From Caldisphaera sp. (GTDB taxonomy: Archaea; Thermoproteota; Thermoprotei_A; Sulfolobales; Acidilobaceae): a stretch of DNA of 38,811 nucleotides. Below are positions 15,736-24,827 of this stretch, piece by piece; the stretch's first letter is position 1, and every line of letters begins with the position of its first letter. Position numbers and translations under genes: made by a program. Below the pieces are notes generated by a model. That model was given only the letters and a program-made list of their open reading frames with translations, did not search any database and had not been told where the DNA came from. The DNA is taken from the NCBI GenBank assembly GCA_002877855.1, contig PNIA01000023.1, positions 1 through 38,811 on the forward strand. The letters are read 5' to 3'.

Positions 15736-18612
15736 CTATCTTTCCAAAAAAAGTGCAGGTCTACCTGGCAAGGAATTTGATTTTCTCTGCGAGTTGCTTT
15801 CTTCTTCTAATTCTATTGATATATCAATATTTAGTTCTTTAGAAATAAATTCCCTTGCTTCCTTTAACGACTTAATTTCTAATTCTCTATCAACAAATTT
15901 ATTAACTAACTCAGGGTTCTTTGCTATAGCATCAATTGTTTTTAAAACTTGTTCTTTTTCTACCCCATAGTCTTTGCTTAACAAATTCCTTTTTACATCC
16001 TTAATAAACATTCCTTTTTCTATATTATCTTTAATATCATACATTAACCTGTACTTCCATTCAGCAGAAACTATTATATGCAATTTCTTTCCGCTCTTCA
16101 GTAACTTCATAAGCTCGCCAGCATCATTAATTAGACTTCTTATTATTTCTTCTGATTTTTCATAGCTTTCATTTATTTTTTTCTCATCAACTTCTGGCCA
16201 CCTATGAAGAGATACAAAATCTTTATTACCCATTAAATGCCATGCTTCTTCTGCTACATGAGGAACTATTGGAGCTATCATTAATGTGATAGCTTCAAGG
16301 TATTTATTTACAATTTGCTTGTTAGGAATTTTAACTCTCTTTATATACCATCTGTAATTATTTTGAAGATCATAATATGCCTTTATTATTGCGCTCTTAA
16401 ATTTGGTCTCCTCCATGAACTTTGTCACATCTCTTATAGTTTTATTCAAAACACTTTCAAACCAATCATCTATATTAAGCCTTTCATTCCTTCCTTTGTT
16501 ATATTCTTCGGATACCTGCTTTAGCCATAAATTTAGTTCATCAACAGCTTTTGTTGCAACGTTAGTTTCAAAATTAGCATCATCAAAACCAGAATCTGCT
16601 CCAGCTAAAACCTCAGCCCACCTTGTTGCATCCGCTCCCCATGATTCTAAAGCCTGCCTTAAAGTAATGAAATTCCCAGTAGACTTGCTCATCTTTTCTC
16701 CATTGAACAAAACCCAGCCATTTATTCCAATACCTTTAGGCCATTTGCTTTTATCAAATATAGCAGCATGATGAAAAATGTAAAACAACAAATGATTTTG
16801 AATTAGGTCTTTTCCACTAATTCTTAGATCGACTGGATACCAATACAAAAACTCGTTTCTCATTTTGTTTATAATTTCTTTATCTAAGCCTATTTTACTA
16901 GATATTTGATCTATATCTCCTTTACCTAGAAATATATAATCAAATAGCTCAGGCGTTAATTTCGATTCATCCAACTTGCCTTGTATGTAATGCGAGATCG
17001 TGTAGTAAGCCATGTAAATAGTCGAATCACTTAAACTCTCAATAACCCAGTCCTTATCCCAAGGTAAAGATGTGCCAAGTTCATTCATATGAGTAAAGGC
17101 CCAATCATCCAGCCAGTCTATTAGTTGCAAAAATTCATTTCTTGCATTTTCTGGATAGAACCTCATCAAACTAACTAATTCCTTTGCTTTATTCTTCCAT
17201 TGTTCGTTGCCATATAGCAAGAACCATTGATTCTCGACAAACTTTACATGAGTTCTTGCACCACATCTACAATAAACTTTCGATGGTAACGTGTAAATTT
17301 TTACTGCCGCATTCATTTTTATTAAGTAATCCTCTATTTCATCTTTAACCTCTGCTACCTTCTTCCCAGAAAATTTACCTAATTCATTAATCATGATACC
17401 ATTATAATATTCTTTAGCATAAAGTTCTTTAGTCGCTTTCTCTAGTTGTTCTATATCTTCTTGATCTTTAACCTTATATTTTCTTATCACAATTTTCGCT
17501 GGTATTTCTTTATCTAATTCATTAGTTTTTATAATAACTATGGGTTCCAAATTCAATATTTCTTCTTTATCGATCCCAAATTTATTTAAAATATTTGAAT
17601 TCTTTTTCAAATCTTCTAATGCAATAAAATCATAAGGTGCGTGAGCTGGGACGCTCATAACAATACCAGTTCCTTCATCAGGTATTACAAAACTTGCTGG
17701 AAGTATAATTACATGTTTATTATTTATAGGATTTAATACCTTTTTTCCAATCAGTTCTTTTGAATCAACTTTCCCCTTAATTTTTACATTATGCTTTTGA
17801 TCAGATAATTCATCTGCAATATAATCATTTATTATCCATGTTTCATTATCCACATCTGCAATATTATATGTATAATTTGGATTAATCCAAACATTAGTTA
17901 CTCCAAAAATTGTTTCAGGTCTATATGTTAAAGTTGGTATTATAATCTCTTCATCTGTTTTAAATTTAATTATTGTTGCGCTAACTGGCCCTATACCAGC
18001 ATATTCATCTGGCCTATCGTGGTCTCCCACAACCTTCTTTTCTTTAGGACACCAAACTACTGGATGACTCCCTTTATCTATCAACTTAAGATCTCTTAAC
18101 TTAAAATATTGCCATTCCACAAACTTATTATAATAAGGATTCAATTTTGTCGTATAAAACTTTCTTCTCCAATCTATACTTAGTCCAAATCTTTTAAAAT
18201 CTTTTTCCCACTCATTGGTAAAGTAATATACCCAAAATGAAGGATCTTCAAACTTTTCTATCATATTATTAGGTATCCCCATGCTCTTAAGCTCTTCTAT
18301 TTTCTTCTGATCCTTCTCCTTTATCCTCCTAGCAGATGATACTATAGGGCCCCCAGTAGCATGAAAACCTTGAGGAAATAATACGTTGTAATTTCTCATT
18401 CTTTTATATCTAGCCATAATATCTACTCTTAAAATAGTAAAGGCGCTTCCAAGATGTGGCAAGCCATTAACATATGGAAAAGGAAAGGTTATGAAAAATT
18501 TCTTCCTTGCATCAGGATTTGACTCATATATTTTTGCTTTTTCCCATTCATTTTGCCATTTCTCTTCAATTTGTTTTAATTTATCAATAGAATTCATAAC
18601 ATTTTGAGCCAT
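15736..18612 (-). CDS. leuS: Leucyl-tRNA synthetase
   Basis: A class I aminoacyl-tRNA synthetase of ~958 residues, the archaeal/eukaryotic-type length. The HIGH-equivalent is PHLG at residues ~55-58 in FPYVNGLPHLGSA. The editing domain occupies roughly 200-450, including TYRPETIFGVTN and the GTGIVMSVPAHAPYD motif. The zinc-like CRCG precedes the catalytic core, and KMSKS (GEKMSKSTGN) is at ~642. The anticodon-binding alpha-helical domain and C-terminal extension complete it, with no missing parts. The ATG at 18612 is preferred over GTG at 18621. The HD hydrolase follows. Confidence 0.98.
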   Translation of the reverse strand: MAQNVMNSIDKLKQIEEKWQNEWEKAKIYESNPDARKKFFITFPFPYVNGLPHLGSAFTILRVDIMARYKRMRNYNVLFPQGFHATGGPIVSSARRIKEKDQKKIEELKSMGIPNNMIEKFEDPSFWVYYFTNEWEKDFKRFGLSIDWRRKFYTTKLNPYYNKFVEWQYFKLRDLKLIDKGSHPVVWCPKEKKVVGDHDRPDEYAGIGPVSATIIKFKTDEEIIIPTLTYRPETIFGVTNVWINPNYTYNIADVDNETWIINDYIADELSDQKHNVKIKGKVDSKELIGKKVLNPINNKHVIILPASFVIPDEGTGIVMSVPAHAPYDFIALEDLKKNSNILNKFGIDKEEILNLEPIVIIKTNELDKEIPAKIVIRKYKVKDQEDIEQLEKATKELYAKEYYNGIMINELGKFSGKKVAEVKDEIEDYLIKMNAAVKIYTLPSKVYCRCGARTHVKFVENQWFLLYGNEQWKNKAKELVSLMRFYPENARNEFLQLIDWLDDWAFTHMNELGTSLPWDKDWVIESLSDSTIYMAYYTISHYIQGKLDESKLTPELFDYIFLGKGDIDQISSKIGLDKEIINKMRNEFLYWYPVDLRISGKDLIQNHLLFYIFHHAAIFDKSKWPKGIGINGWVLFNGEKMSKSTGNFITLRQALESWGADATRWAEVLAGADSGFDDANFETNVATKAVDELNLWLKQVSEEYNKGRNERLNIDDWFESVLNKTIRDVTKFMEETKFKSAIIKAYYDLQNNYRWYIKRVKIPNKQIVNKYLEAITLMIAPIVPHVAEEAWHLMGNKDFVSLHRWPEVDEKKINESYEKSEEIIRSLINDAGELMKLLKSGKKLHIIVSAEWKYRLMYDIKDNIEKGMFIKDVKRNLLSKDYGVEKEQVLKTIDAIAKNPELVNKFVDRELEIKSLKEAREFISKELNIDISIELEEESNSQRKSNSLPGRPALFLER

Positions 18613-18752
18613 TCTTCTCACTCAGTCTCTATAAAAGGCTATTCCAAGTAACATAAAAATTTTTTGTTAATTTAAGAAGGAAACCTTTTATATTGAAATC
18701 AAAACAATTAAACATATTAAATCTAGTCACTGTATTATTTTTGGTGAAATTC

Positions 18753-19082
18753 ATGTCGGAAGGAGAAAAAAATACCATAAAAAAAGAATTTAAAGGGGAA
18801 GCCAAGGTAGGAAAAGTTATGAAAAACTTTGCTTCAATATCTCTTAAACCAGAAGATCTATCAAGCCCAGTAGCTTTCCAAATGGCTATTTCTAGGTTAT
18901 ATGAATCTCTAATGAAAGTGTTTGAATCAGGAGGTCCAGAATCTACATATATAGCTGAAGTAAGAATAACAGATGATACAGGAAATCAAATATCGATAGC
19001 TATTGATCTAGGGAATAATATACCACCTTTTTCTTCAGAGAAGGTCAAAGCGGACGTACAAGTAACTCTATATGAGGAATGA
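18753..19082 (+). CDS. Conserved-looking small protein of unknown function
   Basis: A 109-residue soluble protein starting at the ATG that follows GGTGA by 5 nt; an upstream in-frame start at 18693 has no such signal. It has a helix-rich middle (PVAFQMAISRLYESLMKVFES) flanked by strands (STYIAEVRITDD, QISIAIDLG, VKADVQVTLYEE), suggesting a compact alpha/beta fold. There is no cysteine, signal peptide, membrane segment or catalytic motif. It stands alone, divergent from leuS. I do not recognise the family. Confidence 0.75.
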   Translation: MSEGEKNTIKKEFKGEAKVGKVMKNFASISLKPEDLSSPVAFQMAISRLYESLMKVFESGGPESTYIAEVRITDDTGNQISIAIDLGNNIPPFSSEKVKADVQVTLYEE

Positions 19083-19219
19083 TTTTTTATATTTCTCCAA
19101 TAAACATTTTTGAATCTTAAATAATGCACTAATTAAAATCTTATAAAATCTAAAAATGAGATATTTTTGGCTTTTCTCTAATCCTTAGAACTTATAAAAT
19201 CTCAAAGGTAAAAATAAAT

Positions 19220-19999
19220 TTATTTTAAATCGTTCATAAGATCTATATAATATTTTGAATATATTTGATTTAAATCATCTTTAAATGCCCAACGATTCTC
19301 AACATAATCCAATAAATCAGGTTCAAGATCTATAGGCAATGCAAAATCCTGGCTCCCTAAGCTAACAAGCATATCGCCGTGAGGGTTAAACACTATACTT
19401 TGCCCCCCAGTTATTCTTCCATCGGGATATACTGTTTTAGTATTGTTAACCCCTATGCTGAAAGACATATTTTCAGATGCTCTAGCACTTAAAACGGAAT
19501 GCCAAAGTTTGATGCTATCCTCCGATATACTAGCAGGATTATATAAAATATTGGCTCCGTTAATTGTATGAATTCTTGAAATCTCTGGATAAAATATATC
19601 AACGCAACCAATGCATCCTATCTTCCAATCATCGACGGATATCGGATAAATATATTTACCTTTACTAATAAAACCTCTTTCGTAAACAGCTTTAGACGCA
19701 TTTATTTTTTCACATATCTTAATAACCTTATTATCTATAAAGGCTAAACCCACGCTTTTGATAACGTCTTTTTCGTAAACATATTGTATACCACCCAAAA
19801 TGTTTTCTTTTAGCTTATTACCAAGTTTATCAATATAATAATAGTAATCATCAATATTTAATGGCTTATTTAACAACCAATTTTCACTAAAAGCTGGTAT
19901 TCCTTTAAATCCATCTAATAATGTCATGGCTTCCAAAAAATTCTCCTCTGTGGTACTTCTTCTTCTAAATTGTGTTATTACTATTCTTATTGGCTTCAT
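19220..19999 (-). CDS. Nitrilase-family carbon-nitrogen hydrolase
   Basis: A 259-residue enzyme of the CN-hydrolase superfamily. All three catalytic residues are in recognisable context: Glu39 (AFSENWL), Lys98 (CEKINA) and Cys132 (GCVDIFYPE). It is therefore likely an active amidase or nitrilase cleaving a C-N bond. No signal peptide is seen. The gene begins 35 nt inside the end of the GT39-type glycosyltransferase gene, so they are translated together. A link to a glycolipid or amino-modified glycan is possible but unproven. The substrate is unknown. Confidence 0.85.
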   Translation of the reverse strand: MKPIRIVITQFRRRSTTEENFLEAMTLLDGFKGIPAFSENWLLNKPLNIDDYYYYIDKLGNKLKENILGGIQYVYEKDVIKSVGLAFIDNKVIKICEKINASKAVYERGFISKGKYIYPISVDDWKIGCIGCVDIFYPEISRIHTINGANILYNPASISEDSIKLWHSVLSARASENMSFSIGVNNTKTVYPDGRITGGQSIVFNPHGDMLVSLGSQDFALPIDLEPDLLDYVENRWAFKDDLNQIYSKYYIDLMNDLK

Positions 20000-21134
20000 T
20001 TGAACCCCCCATTAATATATTGATTCCTTCTATTATAGATACAGCTGCTGCAGGTGTCAATGTGACTGAGTAAAAGCTGTAGAGTGTATGATTTCCTGCT
20101 GTATATACTAACCAAAAACCTAAAAATATAATGATATAAAATATTGCACCAGCATTGTAACAGAACTTCCTTTTATATAAAATACAGGAAAGGAATATAG
20201 ATACTGATGATACTAATGCTGGTATTTCAATAATGGGTGATGTTTCTGCAGCTAATATAGGAGAATATGACAAAACAAATGGATCGGAATTAATTAACCA
20301 ACCACTTGGGTTGCTGGCTGGAGGTCCTGGAGGTCTGCTCTGCAAATCCCATCTATAACCACCTAGGGTTTGCTGAATAACATAGAGAGTTCCAAAATGG
20401 TAGAAGAGAGGTATATAAGTGATCAACATGATACCTATAATTATTATAATAGCCTCTAAAATTTTTTTAATGGATTCAATGCTTTTACCATATTTAGCTA
20501 CTATAAGTATAATTAAGGCAAGAACTCCAAATAATCCTGTTTCCTTTGATACAGATGCAAGACCTATGAATGCTGCAGATAATAATAACTTCTGTCTAAA
20601 TGCAAAAATCAAAGATATGGTTAAGAAAAAGGTTGCATATATATCTAATAGTGCAACAGAACCCGTAACTATTAATATCTTATCTGAAGAAGCTATTAAG
20701 GCACTAAGTGCTCCTAAAAATATCCATTTAATTCCTTTATTCCAAGAAATGCCTAAATATAAAATTAAAGGGATAAGAGAAGCCATAATTACACTTGGTA
20801 TTCTCCAATTAATTGGTTTATCTCCAAGCAAAGCTATAGATGTAGCAATTATATATTTAGCTAAAGGAGGATGCTCAAAATTATAATAGTTTGGCTGAGT
20901 TTCCCCACTATAAGGGTATAATGTTCCTTTATATCCAAATACATTAACCAAAATTCTTCTGGCACTATCTACATAATATATTTCATCACTTATATACGAA
21001 TTGTTATATCCTCCACCGCCTGTATATAATGCTATGTGATATGACGACATTCCTACCATTATAGAAACTGCTATTGAAGTGATTAAACCTATTATAAAGG
21101 CTATCTTTTCTTTTGCAGGTATTGAAACTTTCAA
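19965..21134 (-). CDS. GT39/PMT-type membrane mannosyltransferase
   Basis: A 389-residue polytopic membrane protein with an N-terminal helix (~10-30) and several more hydrophobic segments. The first extracytoplasmic loop carries the acidic pair D50-E51 in YISDEIYYVDSAR. Another loop motif is NFEHPPLAKY (~85-94). Both are typical of dolichyl-phosphate-mannose protein mannosyltransferases, which transfer a sugar from a polyprenyl carrier to surface proteins or lipids. It is shorter than eukaryotic PMTs and lacks their C-terminal MIR region. TTG start at 21134 with GGTG 7 nt upstream. It diverges from the glucan phosphorylase-like gene. Confidence 0.8.
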   Translation of the reverse strand: MKVSIPAKEKIAFIIGLITSIAVSIMVGMSSYHIALYTGGGGYNNSYISDEIYYVDSARRILVNVFGYKGTLYPYSGETQPNYYNFEHPPLAKYIIATSIALLGDKPINWRIPSVIMASLIPLILYLGISWNKGIKWIFLGALSALIASSDKILIVTGSVALLDIYATFFLTISLIFAFRQKLLLSAAFIGLASVSKETGLFGVLALIILIVAKYGKSIESIKKILEAIIIIIGIMLITYIPLFYHFGTLYVIQQTLGGYRWDLQSRPPGPPASNPSGWLINSDPFVLSYSPILAAETSPIIEIPALVSSVSIFLSCILYKRKFCYNAGAIFYIIIFLGFWLVYTAGNHTLYSFYSVTLTPAAAVSIIEGINILMGGSNEANKNSNNTI

Positions 21135-21265
21135 GGTTTAACACCATTTTTATATTTCAGCCTAATTATTTTTTACTTTAACTTATAGGCTATTTAAATT
21201 TTTACCTTTAATTCTAGCATATACTCTTATTTATCTAAATTATCTAAAAATTTGTGGTGGTTAAA

Positions 21266-22831
21266 ATGGATGAAAATATCTATGTATCAATAACTCCTGA
21301 AATAGCGCTAGACGAAATTTATGGGTATGCAGGAGGTCTTGGAATATTAGAAGGTGACAAATTTTATGCTGCAGCCTCAAGAAATATGAAGTACTATGAA
21401 ATAACACTTCTTTATAAAAATGGCTATGTTGACTATGATTTTGATGCAAACGATAATATAATACTTAAGCCCCAATCTCAGCCAATACCTTTAGAAGACA
21501 TTTTAAGACCAGAAAAGGAATTTGAAATTACATTAAAAAGGCAGAAGATCAATGTGAGACCATGGATATATGAAAGGGGAAGATCCAAGGTAATATTTAT
21601 TGAAGCTGAGTGCCCTAAATGGGTAAGAGGCTTTTGCAACAGGCTATACATAGAAAATAGCTATGAGGAAAAATTGTATAAATACATATTTTTAGCAAAG
21701 GCCTCTGCGTATTATATAAAGAATTATATTGGACTTGATAAAATTAAACATATAGATTTGCAAGAGGCTTATACTACATTACTTATATTGGCATTACCAG
21801 AATATAAAAATTTCAGGTTCACAACTCATACTCCTGGACCATGGGGGCATCCAACTTTTCCAACACCTATATTATATGAAGAGTTTGAATTCAACTATCC
21901 CGAGGACTTTGTTACATTAACTAAAATTGGATTAGAAAAGGCTACAATTACATATACAGTTTCTGCTAAACACGAAGACATTACAAAAAAGTTATTTGAA
22001 GATTATAAAGATAAAATAACCCACATAACAAATGGAGTTAATCTAAACAGATGGGTACACTCTGCTATAAAGAATCTTATAGAATCAAAAGGAATTGAAA
22101 ACATAACAAAAGAAGAATTGTGGGAAGCACATCAAAAGGCTAAAAAAGATTTGATTTATTTATTGAAAAACTATAAGTTTAATATAGACAATTTCTCAGA
22201 AAGACCCATTATTTTATATGCTAGAAGAATGACATCATATAAAAGACCTTATTTTATTGCAAATTTCATAGAAGAAAACAATTCTAATAAAGATACTCTG
22301 TTTGTTTTAGGAGGTAAAGCCCACCCTAACGATAAGGAAGGATTAGAACTAGTTAAACAATTTAGGAAGCTATCTAAAAAATATGATAACGTTATTTTTA
22401 TACATGATTATGATGCTATCAAAGCCAAGTTATTAGTTTCAGGTACTGATATACAAACATTTACAGCATTTTCTGGCTGGGAGGCTTGTGGTACATCATA
22501 TATGAAATCTCTTGCTAATGGAGTCCCAGTAATAGGCTCAAAGGATGGAGGTGCATTAGAAGTAATAAAACATGAAGAGAACGGATGGCTATTTGGAGAA
22601 GATATAAGAGATTTAATAAACTTCTATACAGATCCTAAGGCAAAGGAAATTGATGAAAAGGATTATAAAGAATTTTCATCGTATTTAGAAAAAGCAATAA
22701 AAATCTATGGAAGCGATGAATACAAACAAATGGAACTAAATGCAATAAAAATTTCCTATAACTTAGTTGATATAAATAATGTTCTAGATAAATTATATTT
22801 TGAAAAAGAAAATACTAAAGAAAAACCTTAA
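21266..22831 (+). CDS. Alpha-glucan phosphorylase-like GT35 enzyme
   Basis: A protein of ~521 residues resembling short prokaryotic glycogen phosphorylases. The N-terminal ALDEIYGYAGGLGILEGD mirrors the phosphorylase motif, and ARRMTSYKRP corresponds to the RRxxxYKR phosphate/PLP region. SGWEACGTSYMKSLANG near the C-terminus matches the GTxxMK site where Lys (~414) carries pyridoxal phosphate. It would release glucose-1-phosphate from storage glucan. The GGALEVI ending also recalls GT-B glycogen synthases, so function is less sure than fold. ATG at 21266 with GGTGG just upstream. Its 3' end overlaps the convergent BtuF-like gene by 17 nt. Confidence 0.75.
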   Translation: MDENIYVSITPEIALDEIYGYAGGLGILEGDKFYAAASRNMKYYEITLLYKNGYVDYDFDANDNIILKPQSQPIPLEDILRPEKEFEITLKRQKINVRPWIYERGRSKVIFIEAECPKWVRGFCNRLYIENSYEEKLYKYIFLAKASAYYIKNYIGLDKIKHIDLQEAYTTLLILALPEYKNFRFTTHTPGPWGHPTFPTPILYEEFEFNYPEDFVTLTKIGLEKATITYTVSAKHEDITKKLFEDYKDKITHITNGVNLNRWVHSAIKNLIESKGIENITKEELWEAHQKAKKDLIYLLKNYKFNIDNFSERPIILYARRMTSYKRPYFIANFIEENNSNKDTLFVLGGKAHPNDKEGLELVKQFRKLSKKYDNVIFIHDYDAIKAKLLVSGTDIQTFTAFSGWEACGTSYMKSLANGVPVIGSKDGGALEVIKHEENGWLFGEDIRDLINFYTDPKAKEIDEKDYKEFSSYLEKAIKIYGSDEYKQMELNAIKISYNLVDINNVLDKLYFEKENTKEKP

Positions 22832-23636
22832 TTCTTTCTGCTAATTTGCTTGCAGCTTTAAAGAAGCTCGGTCCATAGTGGGCTAGGCTATCATATTCCA
22901 TTATAACTATTCTGTTATTTTTTATTGCATCTAAATCACCTAAGCCCCTCTTTTCAAAATTTTTTGAAACTTTCTCTGGCGTAGCATTTTCTCCTAGTTT
23001 TTGCTCATATACTATTATGTCTGGATTAAATTCTTTGATTTTAGATATGTCTGGATTAATCACGTAAGGTGTTCTCTCTTTCTCAAATGCATGAGAAATA
23101 CCCATATAACTAAATGCATCACCAATATAACTATAGGCTCCTACGCTAACAGGACCTCCAAGATCTATCTCATAATAAATTTTAGCACCCTTTAATATAT
23201 TGTATAATTTTACAACCTGTTCATTTAGTTCATGAGCTAAACCTCTAGCAGATTCCATCTCATTTATTATCATGCCAGTTATAATAACATTATCTAATAT
23301 TCCATAAATGTTCACAGGCAAAGGTATAGGATAAACCTTATACCCTTTTGATTCTAATTCAGCTATTTTATCTCTTTGCGCTCCAGTTGTTACTAAAAGC
23401 AAATCTGGTTGTAGCTTTTCTAGCAAATTATAATTTACATTTAAGTAAGCACCCACTCTAGGTTTTTTATTTACTTCTGAAGGTTTATCGCAAAAGAAAC
23501 TTACTCCAACAACTCTTTCTCCTGCCCCTATTAAATATAACGTCTCAGTAATTGCTGGAGCTAGGCTTACTATTTTTTCTGGATAATCCTTTATTTCTAT
23601 TTCCTTGCTTAATATTTCTGAATAAAGCTTAACCAT
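22815..23636 (-). CDS. BtuF-like cobalamin-binding protein without signal peptide
   Basis: A 273-residue protein with the periplasmic-binding fold of helical-backbone type (TroA/BtuF). The N-lobe begins PEKIVSLAPAITETLYLIGAG, a characteristic start for B12- and haem-binding proteins, and KLQPDLLLVT follows. The usual N-terminal lipoprotein or secretion signal is missing: the protein starts MVKLYSEILSKEIEI, with GGTG 9 nt before the ATG. No permease or ATPase gene is adjacent. It lies ~1.2 kb from the B12-dependent methylmalonyl-CoA mutase operon, across an IS relic. A cytoplasmic cobalamin-handling role or an unusual export route is inferred. Confidence 0.7.
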   Translation of the reverse strand: MVKLYSEILSKEIEIKDYPEKIVSLAPAITETLYLIGAGERVVGVSFFCDKPSEVNKKPRVGAYLNVNYNLLEKLQPDLLLVTTGAQRDKIAELESKGYKVYPIPLPVNIYGILDNVIITGMIINEMESARGLAHELNEQVVKLYNILKGAKIYYEIDLGGPVSVGAYSYIGDAFSYMGISHAFEKERTPYVINPDISKIKEFNPDIIVYEQKLGENATPEKVSKNFEKRGLGDLDAIKNNRIVIMEYDSLAHYGPSFFKAASKLAERIKVFL

Positions 23637-23777
23637 TAGTTAAGCACCATTCAACTTATTGCTAATAACAAGGTTTTTATATCTATCTTTCTTTATCACC
23701 TTATTTGCTAATTACCTCTATAATTGATTTGCTTACCATTTAGACTATGATGAAAAACCTTTTGATAAAATAAACAT

Positions 23778-24689
23778 AAAACCTTCTCTTTTAAGTTGGT
23801 AATGCATTTAAGGTTTTTTTAAGTAAAACATGGGATTATATGCTTCCCTCAGGCATTGCAAGAGTAATAATAATCAGCTCCTGCTCCTTATCCTTATTAG
23901 GTTGACCTGAAGGAATTTATGAAGTTAATTATGAAAAAAATAAGAACAAATGTTGTTTTCCTCCTTAAAAAAAGAGGTTGAGGACCTTATCAAATATTTC
24001 ATCAAATTTAACGAGAATGAAAGAAGATAAAAGTTCTTTAAGGAAGGTAAAGTAGGTTTTAAAAATTTTATATAAAGGGATTAGAGCTAAGGAAGACTTC
24101 TTTTATTTACAAAAGAAAATTTCTGAAATGCAGTCTTTAAAAGATAAGGCAAGAAATGTTAATGAGCATGAGGCTTATTTAGAGGCAAATAAAGAAAAGG
24201 GGAAAATTGTTTAAAAAGTTGTATAACTGTTTCTTCAAATATATAGAAACTTTTCATCTATTGAATAATGATCTAGGTGTTTCAACTGTTTATCTGGGAT
24301 ACCCTTTTAACATTATATAAGATAAAAGAAAACAAGTTTACTGTAAACATGTAGTCTTATAGAAAACTCATGAAAGCCATTGAATTAATAGCAAAAGAAT
24401 ATGGGATAAAGGTATACGAAATTGTTGAATATAATACATCAAGATATTGTGCTTTCCACAATATAGAAATAAAAAGAAAAACTTAGAAGTGTTATAACTT
24501 GTCCATTAAATCATAAATTGCATTCAGATCTAAATGGAGCATTAAATATAATGAAAAAAGGAGAAAAAGTTATAGTAAGAAATGTAAAGAAACCAATATC
24601 TTATATGGTATTTCATAACAAAGTAGCTCCCATAGGTAACCCTCAAGAGCTAGGAAACCCTCACCCTGAAGAGCAAAGAGAGAGGTCAG
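23778..24689 (+). mobile_element. Decayed IS200/IS605-type element (IS1341-like)
   Basis: The left end is a 40-nt hairpin, AAAACCTT (23778-23785) pairing with AAGGTTTT (23810-23817). The right end, up to ~24689 (GAGGTCAG), matches the right end of the 36-kb copy. Between them only a broken tnpB is present; there is no tnpA. The whole 23637-24827 gap is accounted for by this relic plus the flanking promoters. Length (~0.9 kb) is below a full tnpB element, so internal deletion has occurred. End coordinates are inferred from similarity to the other copies. Confidence 0.75.
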
Positions 24690-24712
24690 ATTTACAATTT
24701 ATACTTTGTTAA
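24192..24712 (+). pseudogene. tnpB: tnpB relic (TnpB, RNA-guided nuclease family)
   Basis: Fragments in different frames together resemble the C-terminal half of TnpB. KLYNCFFKYIETF and LGVSTVYLGYPFNI are at ~24209-24316. Then comes SYRKLMKAIEL preceded by a TAG where Trp is expected, then YGIKVYEIVEYNTS and the zinc-finger start YCAFHNIE. After a shift follow CPLNHK and the RuvC-III motif SDLNGALNI (24518 on), ending in KVAPIGNP. The N-terminal half with the first RuvC Asp is not recognisable; 23870-24190 is full of stops. No active nuclease can be made. The ~180-bp 3' end, which in live systems doubles as guide-RNA scaffold, is best preserved. Confidence 0.8.
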
Positions 24713-24777
24713 TATATTACTAGAAATTTAAGTTTCATAGTTTCCATCATTGATAAAAAATATATATAGCGATTACA

Positions 24778-24791
24778 CATAATTATAAAAG
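24778..24791 (+). promoter_or_regulatory. Probable TATA box of the methylmalonyl-CoA mutase operon
   Basis: TTATAAAAG centred near 24786 predicts a transcript start at ~24811, with GGGGAAGG (24817-24824) as ribosome site before the ATG at 24828. A second A/T run (24756-24768) is an alternative. Confidence 0.4.
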
Positions 24792-24827
24792 TTTTCTGTA
24801 TTACCACCAAATAAATGGGGAAGGCCA

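Noticed and set aside
16403..16771. Plus-strand reading frame opposite leuS
   Set aside because: It is antisense to the catalytic core of leucyl-tRNA synthetase, including KMSKS, so it is a shadow.
20419..20886. Long plus-strand reading frame opposite the GT39 gene
   Set aside because: It lies wholly within the membrane transferase gene on the other strand; its composition mirrors the antisense of hydrophobic codons and it has no start signal.
23637..23777. Possible RNA gene or riboswitch (B12-type) between the BtuF-like gene and the mutase operon
   Set aside because: No B12-box-like sequence or extended stem is visible; the stretch is A/T-rich and most of the larger gap is the tnpB relic.
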